A stretch of 21,920 nt of DNA from Treponema sp. GTDB lineage: Bacteria > Spirochaetota > Spirochaetia > Treponematales > Treponemataceae. The notes under the pieces were generated by a model. It was given only the letters and a program-made list of their open reading frames with translations. It made no database searches and was not told where the DNA came from. The stretch covers positions 1 through 21,920 of the forward strand of contig JAAZLA010000029.1 of assembly GCA_012799545.1 (NCBI GenBank), read 5' to 3'. Below, in pieces: positions 14,286-21,191 of this stretch. The translations under genes and the position numbers were made by a program. Position 1 is the first letter of the stretch, and each line of letters starts with the position of its first letter.

Positions 14286-16267
14286 TCTAGCTCTGCAAGC
14301 CAAATATCCGCAACCGCATCGCTTGGCATAGACCAAGAACTCGATGAAAAGGCAAGACTCCCTATGCTCACATAGTCGGGAGCACAGGAGCGTTTAAATT
14401 GCTGAGAGAAAAAGCGATTATAAAAAACTCTAAGCCAAGACAGTATCTCTTTTTTGCTAAACAGCGCCTCTTTTTCTTGAAAAATAAAAGCTTGCTCTGC
14501 TAAAAAAAATATTTTTTTTGGTGAAAAACCAAAACGTAAAAGATAGTACATAAAAAAATCATGCAAAATATAGGGACCTATAAGGCTTTCAGTTTTTTGA
14601 GCTATGGCACCAGAAACAGGGGACAATAATTCAGGACTTATAGGCGTATCCAAAACAGCAGCTAAAACCTGGGCCCTTTCCATATACTTCTTTGCCTCTG
14701 CATCATCTTCCTTCTCTGCTGTTTTAGCGATTTTTAATATCTCATCTGCTTCGAACTGCACCAAGTCTTTTACAAGCGTTTTCGGGATACCGCTATTCAG
14801 CGCATACATAGACATATGGTCGCCATTATAGGTTGTCCACCCAAGGGCAAGCTCCGACATATTTCCCGTGCCAAGAAGCAGGGCCGATTCTTTGTTTGCC
14901 AAGTCCATCAATATCTGCGTGCGCTCTCGGGCTTGTGCGTTTTCAAAAACGACATTTTCTACCGTACTATCATGACCGATATCTAAAAAATGTTGCCTCA
15001 CTGCCTTTTCTATGGAGATTTCAAGAAAACTCGCCCCATAAGCAAAAGCAAGTTTTTCCGCATTTGTCTTTGTCTTAGAAGTGGTACCAAAACCAGGCAT
15101 ACTTATCGCAAGAATATTTTTTGTATCGAGTCCAAGATAGCGACAGGTTTTTACCGCAACAATAAAGGCAAGGCATGAGTCGAGACCGCCAGAAAGACCG
15201 AGAATCATTTTATTGCACGAGATATGCTGCAGACGTTTTACAAGGGCCAAAACCTGTGTTTGAAAAAGAGCTTCATAGCGCGCTTTTTTATCTACAAGCT
15301 CGGGTATAAAAACATCTTTTTTTATACGCCGATTCAAAATTCCTATGCTCACATCTTTCAAAATAGGATGGCGAATAATCTCATAGGAATCTTGCCCTTC
15401 TTCAGCAAAATGAAAAGCGCTATTCTCAAGTCTTTTTTTACGCGCTTCTTCCCTTGCAAGCAGGTCCAAATCTATTTCGCAGGATATAATCTTGTTTTCT
15501 TCCAAAAAAGACTCTCTCAGGAGCCTTCCCCGCTCTAGGATGAGATTATGAGCGCTGTAGACAAATTCACTTGTAGATTCAGAGGGAGGGGCAGCAGCAG
15601 AAAGGCAGGCAAAATTTCCCTGCTTGCTCAAAACTTTAAAAAAAAGCTCTTTTTCAGTCCGCTTTCCCACCAAGGATTTATCCGACGCATGATGAGCGAT
15701 AATGCGCGCCCCATTTTTGCTTGCCAAAAGGGCTGGAGAAAAAGGAGCATAGATTGCATCTGCTGTAATCGATGTAAGGGTAAAAAAAGGCAGAGCACTA
15801 TCTTGAATAATAATATCTGGGGAAAAGGGAATAGCGGGATGATCTTCGCTTAAAAAAACTTTTTTAGTTGGAGAGAGTCTGTTGGAACTTCTAAAAAAAT
15901 GACTGTCAGCAGAGCTCGGAATAAGGGCGAGAATAGTTCCGCTATGAAGCCATGCCTGGACAGAGTAAAATCTATTTTCAAAAAAAAAGGGAAGACCGAG
16001 GGAAAATAAAACAGGACAGCCCAGAGTCTCCTTTGCTATCCATAGAAGCATTTCCCTTGAAGCATCTAAGAGGCTGTCTTGAAAAAGCAAATCACCAAGA
16101 CTTAGACCTGTTAAAGAAAGATGCGGAAAAACGAGGGTAGCTATCTTTTTACTTTCAGCTTCTCGGACGAGACTCAATATAGTTTGGGCATTTTTTTTCG
16201 TTTGCCCCAAAATAAGAGAAGGACTTGCTACCGCAAGGCGAACAAAACCAAAATTATTTTCTATCAT
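14246..16267 (-). CDS. nadE: NAD+ synthetase with degenerate glutaminase domain
   Basis: Last step of NAD synthesis: deamido-NAD + ATP + ammonia to NAD; cytosolic. 673 residues, the length of the two-domain glutamine-dependent form. The synthetase half is intact: PP-loop LGLSGGLDS (356-364), ISMPGFGT, LLLGTGNMSELALGW, GIPKTLVK, VLDTPISPELLSP, FKRSCAPD. The N-terminal nitrilase-fold glutaminase half (about 8-270) is recognisable (LVFPHLSLTG, QDSLLDA, GESTTD-like SESTSEFVY). By recalled alignment with the M. tuberculosis enzyme, however, the catalytic triad is lost: Glu to H49, Lys to S118, Cys to T168 (ICED becomes ITAD). The glutamine-contact Tyr is L55. It probably uses free ammonia or a separate donor. 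Start: ATG at 16267, with a TATACT -10 box 6 bases upstream. The in-frame TTG at 16303 falls in the -35. Confidence 0.93.
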   Translation of the reverse strand: MIENNFGFVRLAVASPSLILGQTKKNAQTILSLVREAESKKIATLVFPHLSLTGLSLGDLLFQDSLLDASREMLLWIAKETLGCPVLFSLGLPFFFENRFYSVQAWLHSGTILALIPSSADSHFFRSSNRLSPTKKVFLSEDHPAIPFSPDIIIQDSALPFFTLTSITADAIYAPFSPALLASKNGARIIAHHASDKSLVGKRTEKELFFKVLSKQGNFACLSAAAPPSESTSEFVYSAHNLILERGRLLRESFLEENKIISCEIDLDLLAREEARKKRLENSAFHFAEEGQDSYEIIRHPILKDVSIGILNRRIKKDVFIPELVDKKARYEALFQTQVLALVKRLQHISCNKMILGLSGGLDSCLAFIVAVKTCRYLGLDTKNILAISMPGFGTTSKTKTNAEKLAFAYGASFLEISIEKAVRQHFLDIGHDSTVENVVFENAQARERTQILMDLANKESALLLGTGNMSELALGWTTYNGDHMSMYALNSGIPKTLVKDLVQFEADEILKIAKTAEKEDDAEAKKYMERAQVLAAVLDTPISPELLSPVSGAIAQKTESLIGPYILHDFFMYYLLRFGFSPKKIFFLAEQAFIFQEKEALFSKKEILSWLRVFYNRFFSQQFKRSCAPDYVSIGSLAFSSSSWSMPSDAVADIWLAELEDLEKSFDKDLLK

Positions 16268-16273
16268 ATCTAT

Positions 16274-16303
16274 AGTATACAAGGAAAATAGAGAAACGAG
16301 CAA
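16274..16303 (-). promoter_or_regulatory. nadE promoter, leaderless arrangement
   Basis: Minus strand: weak -35 TTGCTC (16303-16298), 18-bp spacer, -10 TATACT (16279-16274), then 6 bases to the ATG at 16267. The expected first transcribed base is the A of the ATG. No Shine-Dalgarno sequence is present. Confidence 0.55.
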
Positions 16304-16344
16304 GCATATTATAAAAAAGCAAAAAAAAGAGCATGTTTTTCTGC

Positions 16345-16373
16345 TTGAAGAGAGGGCGAAAAATTGATAGACT
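16345..16373 (+). promoter_or_regulatory. Possible tyrS promoter
   Basis: -35 TTGAAG (16345-16350), 17-bp spacer, -10 TAGACT (16368-16373). It would give a leader of about 88 nt before tyrS. A 15-codon ORF lies in that leader (16391-16438) but has no tyrosine codons. No T-box features were recognised. Confidence 0.35.
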
Positions 16374-16467
16374 AGGAGAATAGAGCCAAAATGGCAAATA
16401 TAAGCGCAAAAAACAACGAGCTCTTTGCGCGTATATAAAATAGATTTTTCACTACGGAAGGCAAATT

Positions 16468-17703
16468 ATGAACGAAGCACTACAGACACTCATGGACAGA
16501 GGATTTTTTCAACAATGTACCGATTTGGAAGGACTTTCAAAACGCATGGACGAGGGTCCCGTAACTTTTTATGTAGGCTGCGATCCTACTGGACCAAGCC
16601 TTCACATCGGGCACCTTGTGCCAGAATTTGCACTCATGCACTTACGAAACTATGGGCATCGCGGAATCGCCCTCATTGGTGGGGGAACCGCACGAATAGG
16701 CGACCCATCGGGAAAAATTGAAATGCGAAAAATGCTTAGTTATGAGCAAATCGACGAAAATGTCGAAAAAATACGAGCACAACTCGATCGCATCATAGGC
16801 TTTGATAATAAAACCGCCCTCAGTGACAATAATAAACTCTGGCTCGCCGATCTTAATTACATAGATTTTCTACGCGACATTGGGGCACATTTTTCGGTTA
16901 ACCGTATGCTTACCTTTGAAGCCTATAAAAAACGCATGGAAACGGGCTTAACGTTTATAGAATTTAACTATCAATTGTTACAAAGCTTCGATTTTCTCAA
17001 GCTCCTCGAACGCCACGATTGTATATTGCAAATCGGTGGGGACGACCAATGGGGCAATATCGTCGCAGGAGTTGATCTCATTCGACGAAAGACAGGGAAA
17101 GAAAGCTTCGGGCTCACCTTTCCTTTGGTAACCCGTTCCGATGGTAAAAAAATGGGCAAAACTGAAAAAGGCGCCTTGTTTATAGACAAAGAATTAACAC
17201 CCGTTTTCGATTTCTTCCAGTACTGGCGAAATATCGATGACGCTGACATTGCAAAATTCTTTAAATTATTTACCTTTTTACCGCTCGAAGAAATCGATGC
17301 AATAATCGCTGGAGATGTAAACAAGGCGAAGGAAAGGCTCGCCCTCGAAATAACGACAATAATTCACGGTAGGGAAGAAGCTGAGACAGCCCTTGCAGGA
17401 GCAAAGGCTGCATTCGGCGGCGGTGGAGATAAAACTGCGCTTCCCACAACAGAACTTCCCAAAAACCTCATAGAAGAGGGACTTGGTATTATAGATCTCT
17501 TTTTTGAAGCAAAACTCGGCGGAAGTAAAAGCGATATCCGCCGCCTCATCGACCAAGGCGGGGCATACTACACCGACAAAGATGGTCAAGAACAACAATG
17601 CCGCGACAATAAAATGCTTGTAAATGCGTCCTTCCTCGACGATGATGGAGAGCTCATTATACGTGCTGGTAAAAAGAAATATATGCGGCTTACTTTTCGT
17701 TAA
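16468..17703 (+). CDS. tyrS: Tyrosyl-tRNA synthetase
   Basis: Class I synthetase attaching tyrosine to tRNA-Tyr; cytosolic and essential. 411 residues, normal for the bacterial enzyme. The catalytic domain has YVGCDPTGPSLHIGHLVP (HIGH 46-49), GGGTARIGDPSGK, GGDDQWGN (190-197) for tyrosine and ATP binding, and the KMSKS-equivalent KKMGKTEKGALF (KMGKT 228-232). A C-terminal S4-like RNA-binding domain occupies about 340-408 (LGGSKSDIRRLIDQGGAYY, LIIRAGKKKYMRL). A GGAAGG element at 16456-16461 gives a modest Shine-Dalgarno sequence 6 bases before the ATG, so this gene is not leaderless. Its last 14 bases overlap the end of the convergent ParB-like gene. It is divergent from nadE. Confidence 0.97.
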   Translation: MNEALQTLMDRGFFQQCTDLEGLSKRMDEGPVTFYVGCDPTGPSLHIGHLVPEFALMHLRNYGHRGIALIGGGTARIGDPSGKIEMRKMLSYEQIDENVEKIRAQLDRIIGFDNKTALSDNNKLWLADLNYIDFLRDIGAHFSVNRMLTFEAYKKRMETGLTFIEFNYQLLQSFDFLKLLERHDCILQIGGDDQWGNIVAGVDLIRRKTGKESFGLTFPLVTRSDGKKMGKTEKGALFIDKELTPVFDFFQYWRNIDDADIAKFFKLFTFLPLEEIDAIIAGDVNKAKERLALEITTIIHGREEAETALAGAKAAFGGGGDKTALPTTELPKNLIEEGLGIIDLFFEAKLGGSKSDIRRLIDQGGAYYTDKDGQEQQCRDNKMLVNASFLDDDGELIIRAGKKKYMRLTFR

Positions 17704-18301
17704 TGCGTTTTAAGTAGATAAGGCGCACGAGTGAAAAACAGGCAAAAAGCAGTATAATGAGCGAGCTTAGGTCAAAGAGCGTTTTAAAGATACTGCCACT
17801 CAGCCCTGTTTTATTCCAAAATCCTGAAACAATGAGCATAAAGATACCGATGGGAAATAACCATAGGTATTTTCTTGCTTGAAATACCTTTTTGCCAAGA
17901 CGCTCTTTTGCATTTGATGAAAACAAATCTGAGAAAAAACCTGCGATATTGCGCCACCATTTTTTCATAAAATGTGGATTTCTCAACTTTTCCAGTTTTG
18001 CATAGCCTTCCTGGACTTCAGCATCGCTAAAAGAAAGCCTTTGCATGTTTTCTTCCATTTCCAACTCTAACAATAAAAGTGGGTCTCGTATATCTATTTG
18101 CTCTGCGTGTATATTTTGCCACCCAAGTCGCTTTGCTGCTTCAAGGCGACGATGCCCCGCAATGAGTTCATTTTTTGTGTTTACAGTAATAGGATTCAAA
18201 AGACCGTATTGCTCTAAACTTTCCATCAAAGCGTCAATATCGCCGAGGTCTTTTCGTATCCTTTTTTTTATCTTTATATCTGCAATTGCTACTATCATCA
18301 T
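17690..18301 (-). CDS. ParB-N-domain protein with C-terminal membrane anchor
   Basis: 203 residues. The N-terminal ~100 residues form a ParB/Srx-type domain: IKIKKRIRKDLGDIDALMES, YGLLNPITV, LIAGHRRLEAAKRLGW (AGHRR 48-52) and EENMQRLSF (ENMQR 84-88). These are the two nucleotide-binding motifs of ParB-family proteins. The usual central HTH DNA-binding domain is missing. Instead there is a basic/aromatic linker (about 105-143) and two membrane helices (about 145-162 and 175-196). It ends in KRINEK. It follows the PBP1A gene by 33 bases and is probably co-transcribed with it; a GGTGA just before the ATG is the only ribosome-binding hint. It is unlikely to be the chromosome-partition ParB. A role tied to the envelope or division is an inference from context. 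Confidence 0.8.
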   Translation of the reverse strand: MMIVAIADIKIKKRIRKDLGDIDALMESLEQYGLLNPITVNTKNELIAGHRRLEAAKRLGWQNIHAEQIDIRDPLLLLELEMEENMQRLSFSDAEVQEGYAKLEKLRNPHFMKKWWRNIAGFFSDLFSSNAKERLGKKVFQARKYLWLFPIGIFMLIVSGFWNKTGLSGSIFKTLFDLSSLIILLFACFSLVRLIYLKRINEK

Positions 18302-18334
18302 TCACCCTAATCTAGGTTAAAGTTGAATTGCTTT

Positions 18335-20950
18335 TTAGTCAAGCAAAAAATTACTCATTTCATCATCTTCATCGATATCTTCATCTTGGTCATCTATCGT
18401 AAAGAAAAAATCATTGTATATTGTATCCGATTCAGCACTCGATTCTTTTTCTTGTTTGTATTTATTAAGATCTTCACTCGTTTTAATATTCAAGAATGAA
18501 AGATCTAGAACTAAGTCGCTAGTATCTTCTAGTTGTACTTTTTGTGCTCCAGACTGATATTTTGCATCAAGCAAACGCAAAGCACCGATCTCGCGAGCTG
18601 TTTCTCGATTTTTATGATAATCGCACATCGTGAGGGGTTGCGTTCCCTCGAGAAAGTATTGTGTTGTCGCAGATTTTCCACAAGCTTCTGTAAGTAAGAG
18701 TCCTGAAACCGAGCATACAGTTGCCTTTACGAGACCTGTTTGCGGTTCGCTAAAGGCTTTGTAAGGGTAGCCCTCATGTGCTTCTCGCATAAAATCACCC
18801 CAGGCAACACCAGAGAGCGTTGAGCCAGTTAGACTGAGTCCTAAGGTTTTTCCCTTTTGAGAAAAACCAAACCAAACAACCGTTGTCATATATGGTGTGT
18901 AACCAACAGCCCAAGCATCGGACCAGTTTTGTGTTGTACCTGTTTTTCCGGCTGCAGGAATTGTATACCGAGTTCCATCGCTTCTTCTATACTCAAGTTT
19001 TTTCCCATTCGATGAGCCATAGGCCATAGTTCCCATTAAAACAGAATTTGATAGGATATCTGTCATAATAAAGGCATTTTGCGGCGAAATAACTTGAATC
19101 GCGCTGCCTTTTTTCTTTTGCTCAGCACGTAAATCTTGCTCAGGGTTGGCGATTATCTTACCTTTTTTATCTTCAACCGACAAAATAGATATAGGCGTAA
19201 CCTCTCTTCCCTGATTTCCAAAGACCGCATAGGCGCGGGCAAGCTCGATAGGCTTGACAATTGCTGTTCCTAAGCCCAAAGGATAGACGCGAGAAAAATC
19301 TCGTGTTTTATACTGACTTTCTGGAATACCGAGCAAGGCGGTCGAACGTTTTATAGCTGCGTCAAAGCCAACAGCTTCCAAAACTTTAAGAGAAGGAACA
19401 TTCATTGATTTGGCAAGTGCATACCACAGCTGCACTGTTCCCATCCATTCCCCTCTAAAATTTTTAGGATAATAGGGTACGCCACTTTCGTTATAAAAAA
19501 GAGTTGGCACGTCGGCAATTTTAGACGCTGCGGTGAGTTTTCGTGAATCGATAGCAGCTGAATAATACAATGGCTTAAAGGTACTTCCAGGCTGCAAGAG
19601 GCCCTGCGTTGCTCGGTTAAACTGGTTTTCGGTACTGTATTGACTTCCGCCAATTAAAGCGGTGATATGACCCGTTTCATTTTCGATCGTTATTAAACAA
19701 CCTTCGATAGAATCTTTGCTCACATCCTTGCTTTTTTCAACATTTGCCTTATTGACTACAGAAATTTTTAAGTCTTCCATACCAAACAATAAGGAAGCGA
19801 CATCGAGTATGGGATTTATCTCATTTTTATAGGCTGATAGGGCAAGTCGCTCATTTCTTTGCTCAGAGACTTTCAAACTGGGAAGGTTAAAAACAAGCGA
19901 TATAAGCTCTGTCATCGGAATATAAGTATTTACTGCAACCGAACTACTTGCAGAGGCTGTTCTTTGATTTTCTCTGTTGGCAAAACGAATGCGCTCGTCC
20001 ATAATTCTTTGTGCAGCAAGCTGATGTTTTAGATTCATTGTTGTATTGACCGTATATCCACTGGTGTATACGTCAACATTGCTTCCGTACATCATATTGA
20101 TAAGCTCGGAGAGAACGTGCGCGCTAAACCATGGCGCCTTATCCTCACGTAAAAAATAGGCCCCAACGCTTGTGCGAGTATAGTCAAAGTGAGCCCAATA
20201 ATCTTCCAAGGAAGCTGCGGCTATTTCTTGACTTAAAAAGCCATACTTGACCATTTTATTTAATACATCTTCTTGTCGCACCTTTGCACGGGCGGGATAC
20301 TCAAAGGGATTATTGTATACGGGTGCAGAAAGTTGGCTCACCAAAATAGCTGCCTCAGCCGGAGTAATTTTATCGGGACCATGCCCAAAATAATACTTAG
20401 AGGCAGCGCTTACCCCGTAGGTTCCATTCCCAAACACAATTTTATTGAGGTAGAGCTCGAGGATTTCTTCTTTTGCATATCTTCTTTCTAATTGAAATGT
20501 CCAAAACAATTCGCGTAGTTTTCGTCTATAAGACATATCGGAGCGATCGGCATAGACCGTCCCAGCGATTTGCTGGGTGAGCGTACTTCCCCCACCCAAA
20601 TTTTTACGAAGCAACTTTCCCAAAACAGCTCGAACGATTGCCTTTACTTTAAAGCCTGAATGTTGAAAAAAATCTTTGTCTTCTCGAGAAATAAGCGCAT
20701 CGATCATATGCTTGGGTAAATCTATATAATCTACAAGTTCACGTTTTTCTGCCGAGGCAAATTCTGTTATAAACTCGCCGTTGATATCGAGTAAGCGTGT
20801 GGGAAGCGCAATTTCAAGTTCGGAAAAATTCTCTGTATGTATCGTATTAGCGGTATTTGCCAAGAGTAAGCCTAAGCCGAGTCCAAAAAGAAGAGCAAAA
20901 AAGAGGGTAAAAAGAAAAAAGAAAATAGTGCGTTTTTTTATAGTAGCCAT
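18335..20950 (-). CDS. Class A penicillin-binding protein (PBP1A-like)
   Basis: Bifunctional peptidoglycan synthase: glycan polymerisation from lipid II and peptide cross-linking, anchored in the inner membrane with its bulk outside. 871 residues from the ATG at 20950. Basic start, then one membrane anchor (about 8-30). GT51 domain: EDKDFFQHSGF (catalytic E90), GGSTLTQQIAG (120-130), RRKLRE, KEEILELYLNKIVFGNGTYG. Transpeptidase: QPGSTFKP with nucleophile S456 and K459, SMN 515-517, KTGTTQ 669-674. A less conserved stretch (about 325-410) separates the halves. The C-terminus ends in an acidic tail rich in Asp/Glu. An upstream in-frame TTG (20986) is rejected because it is the -35 hexamer of a near-perfect promoter. 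The ParB-like gene follows 33 bases downstream. Confidence 0.95.
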   Translation of the reverse strand: MATIKKRTIFFFLFTLFFALLFGLGLGLLLANTANTIHTENFSELEIALPTRLLDINGEFITEFASAEKRELVDYIDLPKHMIDALISREDKDFFQHSGFKVKAIVRAVLGKLLRKNLGGGSTLTQQIAGTVYADRSDMSYRRKLRELFWTFQLERRYAKEEILELYLNKIVFGNGTYGVSAASKYYFGHGPDKITPAEAAILVSQLSAPVYNNPFEYPARAKVRQEDVLNKMVKYGFLSQEIAAASLEDYWAHFDYTRTSVGAYFLREDKAPWFSAHVLSELINMMYGSNVDVYTSGYTVNTTMNLKHQLAAQRIMDERIRFANRENQRTASASSSVAVNTYIPMTELISLVFNLPSLKVSEQRNERLALSAYKNEINPILDVASLLFGMEDLKISVVNKANVEKSKDVSKDSIEGCLITIENETGHITALIGGSQYSTENQFNRATQGLLQPGSTFKPLYYSAAIDSRKLTAASKIADVPTLFYNESGVPYYPKNFRGEWMGTVQLWYALAKSMNVPSLKVLEAVGFDAAIKRSTALLGIPESQYKTRDFSRVYPLGLGTAIVKPIELARAYAVFGNQGREVTPISILSVEDKKGKIIANPEQDLRAEQKKKGSAIQVISPQNAFIMTDILSNSVLMGTMAYGSSNGKKLEYRRSDGTRYTIPAAGKTGTTQNWSDAWAVGYTPYMTTVVWFGFSQKGKTLGLSLTGSTLSGVAWGDFMREAHEGYPYKAFSEPQTGLVKATVCSVSGLLLTEACGKSATTQYFLEGTQPLTMCDYHKNRETAREIGALRLLDAKYQSGAQKVQLEDTSDLVLDLSFLNIKTSEDLNKYKQEKESSAESDTIYNDFFFTIDDQDEDIDEDDEMSNFLLD

Positions 20951-20957
20951 TTGATTT

Positions 20958-20986
20958 ATGGTATGAAAGAGGCTTGATTTTGTCAA
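20958..20986 (-). promoter_or_regulatory. PBP1A promoter, leaderless arrangement
   Basis: Minus strand: consensus -35 TTGACA (20986-20981), 17-bp spacer, -10 TACCAT (20963-20958), then 7 bases to the ATG at 20950. No Shine-Dalgarno sequence lies near that ATG. This is the best -35 in the window. Confidence 0.7.
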
Positions 20987-21049
20987 GGTCTCGCATAGAA
21001 TCTCCTCAAATCCACGTAAGGAAAAGCAGTTTCAGACAAAAATCTAAGC

Positions 21050-21077
21050 AAAAAAAAGGCCGGTTAGGAAACCGGCC
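21050..21077 (-). terminator. Rho-independent terminator
   Basis: A perfect 8-bp GC-rich stem, GGCCGGTT (21077-21070 on the minus strand) with AACCGGCC (21065-21058), and a 4-nt loop. A run of eight T on the minus strand follows (21057-21050). It ends transcription coming from the partial envelope gene and/or the candidate small RNA, and insulates the PBP1A promoter. Confidence 0.95.
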
Positions 21078-21132
21078 ATGCCCATCGGCAATCAGACAGA
21101 CAATGGGTGGGAGGGGATTTGTCTGCCTGACT
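21050..21132 (-). ncRNA. Candidate small RNA with C-rich loop (or structured 3' UTR)
   Basis: On the minus strand the segment folds as three hairpins in a row. The first (21132 to about 21090) is a helix of about 14 bp: arms TCAGGCAGACAA and TTGTCTGTCTGA, extended outward by two pairs. It encloses a 15-nt loop containing CCCCTCCCACCC. The second is TGCC-GATG-GGCA (21090-21079). The third is a perfect intrinsic terminator. The first helix pairs fully only as minus-strand RNA: one position is G-U there but an A-C mismatch on the plus strand. A promoter-like element ends about 6 bases before the helix. The length is about 83 nt. The C-rich loop could pair with GGAGG-type ribosome binding sites. 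The alternative is that it is the 3' UTR of the upstream gene. Confidence 0.5.
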
Positions 21133-21137
21133 TTTAA

Positions 21138-21165
21138 AGTATCGGAGATCCTTAAAAAAAGTTAA
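21138..21165 (-). promoter_or_regulatory. Possible promoter of the candidate small RNA
   Basis: Minus strand: -35 TTAACT (21165-21160), 16-bp spacer, -10 GATACT (21143-21138). The predicted start, near 21131-21132, coincides with the first base pair of the 5' hairpin. Each hexamer matches the consensus at four of six positions, so support is moderate. Confidence 0.35.
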
Positions 21166-21191
21166 GATAAATAATAGAAAAAATCTCGCTT

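Noticed and set aside
16268..16303. TTG-initiated extension of NadE
   Set aside because: It overlaps the promoter. Family proteins begin close to the MIENNFGFVRLA segment.
16380..16467. T-box riboswitch before tyrS
   Set aside because: No T-box consensus, specifier loop or antiterminator was found, and the leader is too short.
20951..20986. TTG-initiated extension of PBP1A
   Set aside because: The TTG is the first three bases of a perfect TTGACA -35 hexamer. The ATG at 20950 gives a typical basic start followed by the membrane anchor.
20835..20996. Short ORF on the minus strand starting at 20996 with a good AGGAGA site
   Set aside because: It runs out of frame through the PBP1A promoter and signal-anchor region, and its translation shows no recognisable features. 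It probably arises by chance.
21104..21116. G-quadruplex on the plus strand (GGGTGGGAGGGG)
   Set aside because: Only three G-runs are present. The segment is better explained as the C-rich loop of a minus-strand hairpin.
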